Of a DNA stretch of 7,596 nucleotides, positions 1 through 6,398 are shown one piece after another. The stretch spans positions 5,726-13,321 of the forward strand of contig DKBS01000187.1 of the NCBI GenBank assembly GCA_002451275.1, in the 5' to 3' direction. A model generated the notes under the pieces. It saw nothing but the letters and a program-made list of their open reading frames with translations, did no database searches and was not told the origin of the DNA. The stretch comes from Planctomycetaceae bacterium UBA6894 (GTDB lineage: Bacteria; Planctomycetota; Planctomycetia; Gemmatales; Gemmataceae). Each line of letters begins with the position of its first letter. Position 1 is the stretch's first letter. The position numbers were made by a program, and so were the translations under genes.

Positions 1-1
1 C

Positions 2-733
2 ACCGACTTCCTCAAGCGGATGGGGCTCAATACCAGCCAAATCGAGCAATTGTCCAATATCCTTTCGAAAATCCCGGCCCCGGGTATGCAGGGCGACCTG
101 GGCCATTGGCTTTCCCGCTTTGACTGGGATAAGCTCCGGCCCGGAAAATGGCAGTTGGTATTCCCCAAATGGAGCCGTGACTGGTTCGAACGTATCCGGC
201 CCAACTTTGGGTTTCTCAAGGGGCTCCGGTTGCCCTCCTTCAATTTTCGTCCCCCCTCGATCGCCCTGCCCAATCCCGGGTCGGTGTCTTTGCCCTCGTT
301 CTCTTTGCCGGATCGCAACACTCTTCTGGTCATGGGCGGGGTGCTGGCCGTGTTGCTGGGGTTGCTTTGGGGGTACTTTTATCTGGTGCGGATCGGGCTT
401 GCCCCCGGTCTGAAGCAGGTCTTCGGAATCCATTCGCATGCGGACAATCCCGATCCGGTTGAGCGGTTTCGTCTGGTCTACGAGGGGTTCGCCCTCGAGT
501 TGCTCGGCCTGAAGGCGGTTTCTTTCCACCACCAGAGATTGGCCCAGGGCCTTTCCCGAACCCTGCCCGGGCATGATGGCCAGTTGGCGTACCTGGGCGA
601 ACTCTACGAGCGCGCCCGGTACCTGCCCGGGGATTTGAGGCCCACAGCCGAGCAGGCCGAGGAAGGCCTGATGGCCTTGGCCGGCTTGGTCCGCCAAGTG
701 GAGAGCCGCCCTGGCTCCCGGTGGCGCCCATGA
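2..733 (+). CDS. DUF4129-like single-pass membrane protein, 5' end missing
   Basis: The frame is open to the left edge (T-D-F-L-K-R before the first Met at 20), so this is probably the 3' part of a longer gene. Residues are numbered from the Met at 20. Residues 1-70 are rich in Trp, Phe and basic residues. Residues 70-100 form a Pro/Ser/Phe-rich linker with LPSF seen twice. A clear transmembrane helix follows at about 101-123. The C-terminal part (about 146-230) is helical and ends with the YERARY signature at 196-201, which resembles the cytoplasmic tail of DUF4129 proteins. These are commonly encoded beside MoxR/DUF58 modules; their function is unknown. The stop codon overlaps the next gene's ATG as ATGA, which suggests translational coupling. 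The family call rests on the tail motif and on the neighbours, so it is moderate. The extracytoplasmic part is not recognisable. Confidence 0.62.
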   Translation, partial: TDFLKRMGLNTSQIEQLSNILSKIPAPGMQGDLGHWLSRFDWDKLRPGKWQLVFPKWSRDWFERIRPNFGFLKGLRLPSFNFRPPSIALPNPGSVSLPSFSLPDRNTLLVMGGVLAVLLGLLWGYFYLVRIGLAPGLKQVFGIHSHADNPDPVERFRLVYEGFALELLGLKAVSFHHQRLAQGLSRTLPGHDGQLAYLGELYERARYLPGDLRPTAEQAEEGLMALAGLVRQVESRPGSRWRP

Positions 734-1971
734 TCTGCTTGCCCGGTGCCCCTGTTTTTTTTCCAAAGGTTCGGGTGCTGCCATGGGTGATGGCAGCCTG
801 TCTGGTCGTGTGTCAGATGGGCCTAACCCGGCCTTATGACATCAAGGTAGCCACCACCTCGTCCGATGGTTCGAAAGCTAACGACAATGGTCAGGAGGCC
901 GCCGGCGGGCAGCCTGAATCGCCGCTCATCCATGCCGATGGGTACGAATGGCTGAACTATCTGCTCACCTCGCCGGCCTGGTCGGGGGGTGGCAATCGCC
1001 TCATCCCGAAATGGGAGAACTGGCAAGCGGATAATCCCGATGCACAACAGGTTGCCGGGGTGCGAACTGTCCTGATTCTTGGGGACACCACCGGACTGGA
1101 ATCGCCAGGCCTCGAGTTGTTTGTGCGCCAGGGTGGCACCTTGGTTGTCGCGTCCGATTCGAAGCTTGGGCAGGGACGCGACGGCGTGGGCAATGCCTTG
1201 AGCCATCTCATGGGCTGTGAAATCACAGGCGAAAACCTCCGCGCGTTCGGAGGGGATGCCGGGTTCCAGAAAAACCCCCGCCTGGTGCCGATCGAGGGCG
1301 ATGCGGGATTCCCCTGGTTCAAGACCCGGCCTGGATTGGCGGGGCCGCTGGTCAGCAACGCACCCTCCCGGATCAGGAACGAACCGTTTTCCGGCCGAAT
1401 CGTTGCCCGCTACCAAGGAGTTGTGGAGCTGCTGCCTTCGGGCCCGCGGGAAGATCAGGCCTCTTTCGCCGCGGTCTGCCAATTGAAGGAACGCGACGGA
1501 CTCGGCCGGGTGGTTTTGCTGGCCGATCCGGAAATCCTGTGCAACCAAATGCTCACGCTGCCCGGGAATCTCGCTTTCGCGTGCAACCTGGCGGAATGGA
1601 TTGCGACCGATGGCCTGGAAAAGGGAAAGCCGCGCCGGGATCAACTGGTCATGGTGGTGAACGGGCAGGTGGTGGAAAAAACCTTTTTGCCCCCGGTCAG
1701 TCTGCCGGATCTGCCCATGCCCAATATTCCAGCCGAGGACCTGTTCAGCCTACTTTACCGAGCGGCTGAGGGGGTGGTGCAGGCGGGTGAGAGTGTGTTC
1801 GCGCGGGTGGAGGATGAAAACATTCCCGATCGCGCCGGTGCCGCCATCCTTCGATTTCTGGTGCCCGGGCCGTTGCTGGTGATGGCGTCCATTGCCGTGG
1901 GGTTTTGGTTGTTCCTGGTGCTCACGCGACGGACACTTAACCAGGATATGGCAGATCTTAAAAAGCAATAG
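730..1971 (+). CDS. DUF4350 (GldG/GATase1-like) membrane-anchored protein
   Basis: A 413-residue protein when started at ATG 730, which overlaps the upstream stop as ATGA. An in-frame GTG at 721 is possible but less attractive. A hydrophobic segment at about 16-32 could be a signal peptide or anchor. The central region is like the DUF4350/GldG class of glutamine-amidotransferase-like folds. It has the strand VRTVLILGDT (111-120), then FVRQGGTLVVAS (131-142) with the GG turn, and GRVVLLADPEILCNQML (259-275) followed by a conserved Asn and NLAEW (286-290). The last of these is the typical 'GR-V-V-L-x-D, N, N-L-L-x-W' pattern. No Cys-His-Glu catalytic triad is evident, so it is probably a binding rather than an enzymatic domain. 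A C-terminal transmembrane helix lies at 376-398, with a short basic tail RRTLNQDMADLKKQ. DUF4350 proteins often sit between DUF4129 and MoxR genes, as here. The role is probably as a membrane partner of the MoxR/DUF58 pair, which is inference. Confidence 0.78.
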   Translation: MICLPGAPVFFPKVRVLPWVMAACLVVCQMGLTRPYDIKVATTSSDGSKANDNGQEAAGGQPESPLIHADGYEWLNYLLTSPAWSGGGNRLIPKWENWQADNPDAQQVAGVRTVLILGDTTGLESPGLELFVRQGGTLVVASDSKLGQGRDGVGNALSHLMGCEITGENLRAFGGDAGFQKNPRLVPIEGDAGFPWFKTRPGLAGPLVSNAPSRIRNEPFSGRIVARYQGVVELLPSGPREDQASFAAVCQLKERDGLGRVVLLADPEILCNQMLTLPGNLAFACNLAEWIATDGLEKGKPRRDQLVMVVNGQVVEKTFLPPVSLPDLPMPNIPAEDLFSLLYRAAEGVVQAGESVFARVEDENIPDRAGAAILRFLVPGPLLVMASIAVGFWLFLVLTRRTLNQDMADLKKQ

Positions 1972-1993
1972 TGAATTGGACACGCGAAAGGGC

Positions 1994-1999
1994 GGGAGG
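1994..1999 (+). promoter_or_regulatory. Shine-Dalgarno site deciding the MoxR start
   Basis: GGGAGG is 10 nt upstream of the ATG at 2010, whereas the alternative GTG at 1971 is preceded by an A-rich stretch without any purine-rich ribosome binding site. This supports ATG 2010 as the main start, although coupling at the TAG/GTG overlap (1969-1973) cannot be excluded. Confidence 0.55.
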
Positions 2000-2009
2000 C
2001 TTGCCGGGT

Positions 2010-3056
2010 ATGAGCGCGGGGGATCGGCTGGAGGAAAAATCGGAGGGCGGTCTCTCCGGTGGCGCTGGTTTGGCGGTGGACCAGTCCACGTTGGACAGGG
2101 TGCGTCGCCTGCGCGATGCGGTTCGCGATCAGGTGGGACAGGTCGTCGTGGGCAACGAGGCCGCGGTAGACACCATGCTACTTGCCTTGGTCGCCGGCGG
2201 GCATGTCTTGCTGGAGGGCGTTCCCGGGGTTGCCAAAACCACCCTTTCCAAGGCTTTTGCGCAGGTGCTGGGGCTTGATTTCCAGCGCATCCAGTTCACT
2301 CCGGACCTGATGCCTTCCGACATCACCGGCACCAGCGTACTGGATCGGAAATCCGGCGAGTTTGTGCTGCGCAAGGGTCCGGTATTTTGCCAGGTCCTTT
2401 TGGCTGACGAGATCAACCGCGCCCCCGCCAAAACTCAGGCGGCGTTGCTGGAGGCAATGCAGGAGGGGCAAGTCACGCTGGAGGGCCAAAGCATGCCGCT
2501 CCCCAGGCCCTTCATGGTCATGGCAACGCAAAACCCGGTGGAGCAGGAGGGGGTTTACCGCCTGCCCGAGGCCCAACTCGATCGCTTTCTGGTGCGTGTG
2601 CTGATGGGGTATCCCGGCCGCGACCATGAGGTTCGCATGCTGGATTTGAAAATGGACGCTCCCGCCAAAGTGGAGCGCCTGCTGGATGCCGAACAGATTC
2701 AGGAGCTGAGGGCCCTCTGTCCCGCCGTGCATGGCGAGCCCCATCTGCACGAGTACATCATCGATTTATCCCTGGCCAGCCGCGAACATCCGGACCTGCT
2801 GCTTGGGGCCAGTCCCCGTGGTGCGCTCTGTTTGCTCAGGTGCGCCCGGGCCCACGCCCTTCTCGATGGGCGCGCCTATTTCACCCATCAGGATGTGCAG
2901 GCGGTTGCCCAATACACGCTGGCCCATCGACTCATCCTCCGGCCCGAGGCTGAAATCGAGGGGCGGCGCACCGCCGATGTGGTGGAGGAATTGTTGCAAT
3001 CGGTCCCGGTTCTGGACGCGGATCCAGCGGCCGGCGCCGGCAGGGAAGGGCGCTGA
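2010..3056 (+). CDS. MoxR-family AAA+ ATPase
   Basis: A 348-residue cytoplasmic AAA+ ATPase when started at ATG 2010. It is full length for the family and has all the expected motifs: Walker A GVPGVAKTT (70-78), Walker B VLLADEIN (129-136), sensor 1 in VMATQNP (170-176, Asn175), the R-L-P-E-A-Q-L-D-R-F segment (184-193) and sensor 2 GASPRG (266-271, Arg270), with the lid ending in LAHRLILR. MoxR proteins use ATP to remodel or activate partner proteins, very often vWA-domain proteins encoded next door; here the DUF58 gene starts 3 nt downstream. The ATG at 2010 is preferred because GGGAGG lies 10 nt upstream. A GTG at 1971, overlapping the DUF4350 stop by one base, adds 13 residues but has no visible ribosome binding site. 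Residues 11-22 are a Gly-rich leader outside the family core. The substrate is unknown. Confidence 0.95.
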   Translation: MSAGDRLEEKSEGGLSGGAGLAVDQSTLDRVRRLRDAVRDQVGQVVVGNEAAVDTMLLALVAGGHVLLEGVPGVAKTTLSKAFAQVLGLDFQRIQFTPDLMPSDITGTSVLDRKSGEFVLRKGPVFCQVLLADEINRAPAKTQAALLEAMQEGQVTLEGQSMPLPRPFMVMATQNPVEQEGVYRLPEAQLDRFLVRVLMGYPGRDHEVRMLDLKMDAPAKVERLLDAEQIQELRALCPAVHGEPHLHEYIIDLSLASREHPDLLLGASPRGALCLLRCARAHALLDGRAYFTHQDVQAVAQYTLAHRLILRPEAEIEGRRTADVVEELLQSVPVLDADPAAGAGREGR

Positions 3057-3059
3057 TCC

Positions 3060-5093
3060 ATGCTCACCCGTCGCGGTTGGGCCATGGCGGTCGCCGGGTT
3101 GATCCTGGCCGGATTGGGCCTGGTCAACTGGCTCGACGGTTTTGCCTACCTCGGCTTCTCCCTGCTCGCATGGCTGTCGCTCAATTGGCTCCGTCTCCGC
3201 TGGGCCACCGCCACATTGGCCGGGGATGTTGAACTGATCCGCGAGGTGCGGGATCGCGGTGGTGCCTGTCGCACCCTGCGAGACGGTCAGGATTTGGAAG
3301 TTTCCTGCACCGTGGTCTGGCATGGTGGCAGCCCGTTGCCCCTGGTTCGCCTGGAGGACAGGCCACCGGTCGACATGGTTTGGAGCGATTGCCCGGTCCC
3401 CCGGCGGGGTTGGTTTTCCGCACCAAATCCACCAGCCCAATGGCCGGCAGCCGATGGGGTCATCGCCGCCGGCGGCAGGCTGGAGGTGGTGTGGCGAGGC
3501 AAGTTTCTCTGCCCGGGCGTGGCGCGTTTTGAAGGGGCCCGCCTCACAGTCTTGGACCCGCAGGGGCTGGTTGGCCACTCCCTTTTTGTGAGGGCGCCTG
3601 TGGAGTTGCTGGTGCTTCCCGGCTCCGGGCGCATCGAGGATCCCTCCGGCGGGACCAAGCGCGCCAACGCATTGCTGCCACCCGGGCAGCATCGGCTGCG
3701 CAGGGCGGGAGGCTCCTCCGAAATACTCGATGTCCGTGACTACATCCCGGGAGATTCCCCCCGGCATATCGCCTGGAAGCTTTCCGCCCGTCGCGATCGA
3801 ATCATTGTCCGCGATTTCGAAAGCGAGGTTCCTGTCCGCTGCCAGTTGGTGGTGGATGGCACGCGGCCATTGCGCAAATGGCATCCGGGCGGGGCAAGGC
3901 TGGGTACCTTGGCCACTGCGGCTGCGGGAATCCTGGAGCACTCCCTCGAACAGCGCGACCCGGTTGGACTGGTTGTCGCCGAGGAAAGCCGGGTGATCAT
4001 ACGCCAACCCGGCGGAGGGGGGCGGCACCGGTTGCGCGTGCTGCAGACCCTGGCGGAGAGTTGCGCCACGCCGGGAATCACACCGCCCCGCGAGGAGGAT
4101 CCCCAACCCCTTTTTGCCCCGGCTTTGCGGTTGGCCCGCGAGGTGTATCCCGATATCGCCATAGCCGGTTGGGCTTCCATGCCCTGGCGCTGGATCCTTT
4201 GGGGGCCACCCCGACCGGGCTTCAGCCGTTATGGTGGCATCAGTGGCTGGATTTACCGGCGGCGCGGGTACGCTTGGCTGGTGCCTCCGGTCCTCATGGC
4301 CACCAGCTATGTCGTCGCCAGTGGCTGGATGTGTCTGGCAGTGCCCCTGTCGGGTCCCGCACTGTGGGTGGTGGTCCGGCTGGCTTCATTTTTTCCCCAG
4401 TGGCAACTGCGCGACCGAAAGGTCCTGGCGACCGTTCTCACCGCGCGGGAGGGGGCCAACCCCGCGTTGCTCGACGCCCTCCTCGAGGACGATACACTGA
4501 TGGCCAGCCGCCTCAGGGCTTTTCTTGCCGACCACCGTGAGGACCGGAAACTGCTGGCCCCGCCTCCGCCCTTGCTCAAGGTGCAATCCGCTGCCCGCGC
4601 CGAACGCCTGGCGCTGGGCGTGCTTTCAGCGGTGGCTCGGGCCCGCGACCCGGAGCTGCATGTCGTTTTCACCGACACCGAGGACCTGGAAGCCCGTGTC
4701 GATGCGCTGGAACGAGCCGTCCGTGTAAGTCGGTCCCGTCGGCATGAGGTGATGGTGGTGCTGGCTCCCCGGCCCTCCCGCGTGGAGGCGGTGGACGAGG
4801 CAGGGACACCGCAGGCGTGGCACAAGCGCAGCATTCCCAAGGCTGTCGGCCTCTGGATCAACCGAAAATTCGGCCTGCGTAAAAAACGACTGGGGGCGGG
4901 CGAATCGGTACCCCCGGCATCTCATGAGGCCGGTCAAAATTCTGAAAAACCTGAGAATAAAGCGCTTGACGAGCTCAAAAGGCGTTTGGGCCGTTTGGGG
5001 GTCCCGGTGGTCGCCGGCGAACAGGGGGGCCTGGAGGCGCAAAAACTGGTGGCTCGTCTGAGGCGCTCCGGGGCCAGGATGGCTGCCCGATGA
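3060..5093 (+). CDS. Long DUF58/vWA-domain membrane protein with internal hydrophobic insertion
   Basis: A 677-residue protein; typical DUF58 proteins are, from memory, roughly 300-450. Two N-terminal membrane helices (about 7-24 and 26-43) are followed by a beta-rich region containing the DPQGL signature (166-170). The DUF58 core spans about 221-252 (EILDVRDYIPGD, then HIAWKLSARRD and IIVRDFE). The vWA fold begins with QLVVDGTRPL (262-271) and continues through RDPVGLVV (299-306) to a late strand LHVVFTDTED (533-542). The usual MIDAS DxSxS is replaced by D266-G-T268-R-P270. Between about 365 and 520 lies extra sequence with a hydrophobic stretch (404-445) that could form a membrane hairpin, then a helical part. 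A second extra, basic and polar linker lies at about 571-632, with RKFGLRKKR at 602-610. The C-terminus LGRLGVPVV (643-651) is the normal family end. AGGGAAGGG sits 9 nt before the ATG. It probably acts at the membrane as the MoxR partner; the specific job is unknown. Confidence 0.88.
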   Translation: MLTRRGWAMAVAGLILAGLGLVNWLDGFAYLGFSLLAWLSLNWLRLRWATATLAGDVELIREVRDRGGACRTLRDGQDLEVSCTVVWHGGSPLPLVRLEDRPPVDMVWSDCPVPRRGWFSAPNPPAQWPAADGVIAAGGRLEVVWRGKFLCPGVARFEGARLTVLDPQGLVGHSLFVRAPVELLVLPGSGRIEDPSGGTKRANALLPPGQHRLRRAGGSSEILDVRDYIPGDSPRHIAWKLSARRDRIIVRDFESEVPVRCQLVVDGTRPLRKWHPGGARLGTLATAAAGILEHSLEQRDPVGLVVAEESRVIIRQPGGGGRHRLRVLQTLAESCATPGITPPREEDPQPLFAPALRLAREVYPDIAIAGWASMPWRWILWGPPRPGFSRYGGISGWIYRRRGYAWLVPPVLMATSYVVASGWMCLAVPLSGPALWVVVRLASFFPQWQLRDRKVLATVLTAREGANPALLDALLEDDTLMASRLRAFLADHREDRKLLAPPPPLLKVQSAARAERLALGVLSAVARARDPELHVVFTDTEDLEARVDALERAVRVSRSRRHEVMVVLAPRPSRVEAVDEAGTPQAWHKRSIPKAVGLWINRKFGLRKKRLGAGESVPPASHEAGQNSEKPENKALDELKRRLGRLGVPVVAGEQGGLEAQKLVARLRRSGARMAAR

Positions 5094-6019
5094 GCACGAA
5101 TCGTCTTCCCGGAAAAATGGTTGATTCTCCGCTGCCTGTTCCTGCTTTGGTTTTCAACCCGATGGAGTGGGTTCCGTTGTTGGTCGGATTGGGTGTCCTG
5201 TTTGGGGGTCTGGCGCAAGTCTGCCAGACCGGTTGGATGCTGCTTCCCATTGTCCTCCTGGCGGTCGGCTCAGGCTTGGCTTGGCGTGGCACCCCGTCGC
5301 TTTTCTTGTTTGCCATTCCCCTGGCATTGCTGTTGGATCGTTCGGGGATAGGGCCGGACGAATGGCTCGCCAGCCTGCTTTCGGGCAGGAATCCGTTTTT
5401 CTACATGAGGCGGGGAGGAAATGGGCCCGATCTCGACACGACCGACCTGGTTTCGCTCACCGAGTGGGTGGTCATCGCCGGTGGAGTCATCGTTTCCCAT
5501 TCCCTCGCCTGCCGCCACATCGCCGGGCGAAATCCCCCGTTCCAGACGGGGAGCCTGGCGCGGGTTCCAGGCTTTCGGCCGGCCTTGGTTGGCATGGCGT
5601 TGCCCCTGACGGTGATCCTCCTGGTGTTGGGGGTGATGATCGCATGGGTTTTCAGCGCCATGTTCCTTGAAAATAATGCCTTTCAGCCCCGCATGGTGCA
5701 AATGATCCGCTGGGTGCTGGTGGTTGGTGGAGCCCTGGTGGTGGGACTATTGGCACGCATCGTTCTGGGGATCATGGAGGCGCGTAAGCTCCATCCAGAC
5801 ACCGCCGCCGGCTTCCTCGCCCATTCTTCCTGGGCCGAGATGGGCAGGGAAATCAACACAGTGGATCGGTGGTTGGTGTGGTGGCGGTTGGGAAGACGCC
5901 AGCGGTCGGAGACCCGTTGGCGTCGCCTGCTCATGGGCGTCAGGCCGCGGCCGGTTGTTCGCTCCGCCAAAGGGGCTCAACCTGCAAGGGACAATCTAAA
6001 TGGAGGGGCAAAACAATGA
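5090..6019 (+). CDS. Six-helix integral membrane protein of unknown function
   Basis: A 309-residue protein that I cannot assign to a family. The hydrophobic pattern predicts about six transmembrane helices: 28-44, 48-64, 69-83, 125-141, 167-192 and 206-229. A hydrophilic stretch (84-124, containing RNPFFYMRRGG at 100-110) separates helices 3 and 4. The C-terminal tail (230-309) is strongly basic, with RLGRRQRSETRWRR at 266-279, so by the positive-inside rule it is probably cytoplasmic. No catalytic or transporter signature is visible. The ATG at 5090 overlaps the DUF58 stop as ATGA, with a weak AGGA 10 nt upstream, which implies coupled expression with the MoxR/DUF58 genes. It could be a membrane scaffold for that module. 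That it is a real gene is fairly sure: it is long, its composition is coherent, and it is coupled at both ends. Confidence 0.8.
   Translation: MSTNRLPGKMVDSPLPVPALVFNPMEWVPLLVGLGVLFGGLAQVCQTGWMLLPIVLLAVGSGLAWRGTPSLFLFAIPLALLLDRSGIGPDEWLASLLSGRNPFFYMRRGGNGPDLDTTDLVSLTEWVVIAGGVIVSHSLACRHIAGRNPPFQTGSLARVPGFRPALVGMALPLTVILLVLGVMIAWVFSAMFLENNAFQPRMVQMIRWVLVVGGALVVGLLARIVLGIMEARKLHPDTAAGFLAHSSWAEMGREINTVDRWLVWWRLGRRQRSETRWRRLLMGVRPRPVVRSAKGAQPARDNLNGGAKQ
6002..6008 (+). promoter_or_regulatory. Shine-Dalgarno site for the small membrane protein
   Basis: GGAGGGG lies 7 nt before the ATG at 6016. It sits inside the end of the preceding gene and marks 6016 as the start, rather than any of the upstream in-frame codons that would overlap the previous gene by about 150 bases. 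Confidence 0.6.
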
Positions 6020-6321
6020 GTCACTGGCGCTATTTCTGGCGAGAGGCCCTTGCGGTGGTTCTCATGCTCATGGGGATTTTCGGTTTGGTCCAGGCGCTGG
6101 GCCTCGTAGCCCAGCGGCAGGTGATCGGTGCCAGCGTGATCGGTGTGCTGGCCTTGTTCGTTTTCCGTGGCGGCCTCAGCCTTCTCAAGGTGGCCGTTGC
6201 CGCCCGGATAGTTCAGCAGACACAGGACAGGCTTTATCCGGCCCCGGCCCAGCCCCTGATGGCTGGCAAGAGGGGTCCGGGTCAGTCCGGCCGCCCCGGG
6301 GTCGGGCGTCCATCCGCTTGA
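6016..6321 (+). CDS. Small two-helix membrane protein (101 aa), unknown function
   Basis: The ATG at 6016 overlaps the previous stop as ATGA and has a strong GGAGGGG upstream. The open frame extends further 5' (to 5869), but that part overlaps the membrane gene and is treated as non-coding in this frame. The 101-residue product has two hydrophobic helices (about 11-30 and 35-62, separated by the polar AQRQV) and a Pro/Gly/Arg-rich C-terminal tail (about 74-101) with a likely cytoplasmic, disordered character. I recognise no family. Its place as the last gene of the operon, and coupling to the six-helix protein, suggest an accessory subunit. The reading frame is well supported by the start site, but the identity is open. 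Confidence 0.68.
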   Translation: MSHWRYFWREALAVVLMLMGIFGLVQALGLVAQRQVIGASVIGVLALFVFRGGLSLLKVAVAARIVQQTQDRLYPAPAQPLMAGKRGPGQSGRPGVGRPSA

Positions 6322-6398
6322 TTGTCGGCCCGGCCGGGCAGATGATCGGATTGGTTCTCTGAATTCCTCTTCCTGTTTGAAAAAGTGGAGCCTCTCCC
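6322..6398 (+). other. Short intergenic gap with a 12-bp GC palindrome
   Basis: This is the only real intergenic space in the window. It contains the perfect palindrome GCCCGGCCGGGC at 6328-6339 and the ALDH ribosome binding site (6385-6390). No T-run follows the palindrome, so it is not a convincing intrinsic terminator, and I see no clear -35/-10 pair. It may be an operator or simply a GC-rich coincidence. The ALDH gene may still be read through from the operon. Confidence 0.4.
6385..6390 (+). promoter_or_regulatory. Shine-Dalgarno site for the aldehyde dehydrogenase
   Basis: GTGGAG is preceded by an A-run and lies 8 nt upstream of the ATG at 6399. It is the best-placed purine-rich site and fixes the start of the aldehyde dehydrogenase. 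Confidence 0.6.

Noticed and set aside
823..1644. Minus-strand open frame of 273 codons opposite the DUF4350 gene
   Set aside because: No domain motif is seen, and it lies fully within the DUF4350 gene, whose product has clear family features.
2766..4106. Long minus-strand open frame of 446 codons across the MoxR and DUF58 genes
   Set aside because: It is antisense to two clearly recognised genes. Its product is rich in Gln, Pro, Gly and Ala without any recognisable motif, as expected for shadow frames in GC-rich DNA.
5869..6015. 5' extension of the small membrane protein frame
   Set aside because: It overlaps the preceding membrane gene by about 150 bases, lacks hydrophobic or domain features, and the ATG at 6016 has a good ribosome binding site and ATGA coupling.
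6322..6360. Possible rho-independent terminator after the small membrane gene
   Set aside because: The GC palindrome gives only a 4-bp stem with a 4-base loop and is not followed by a run of T.
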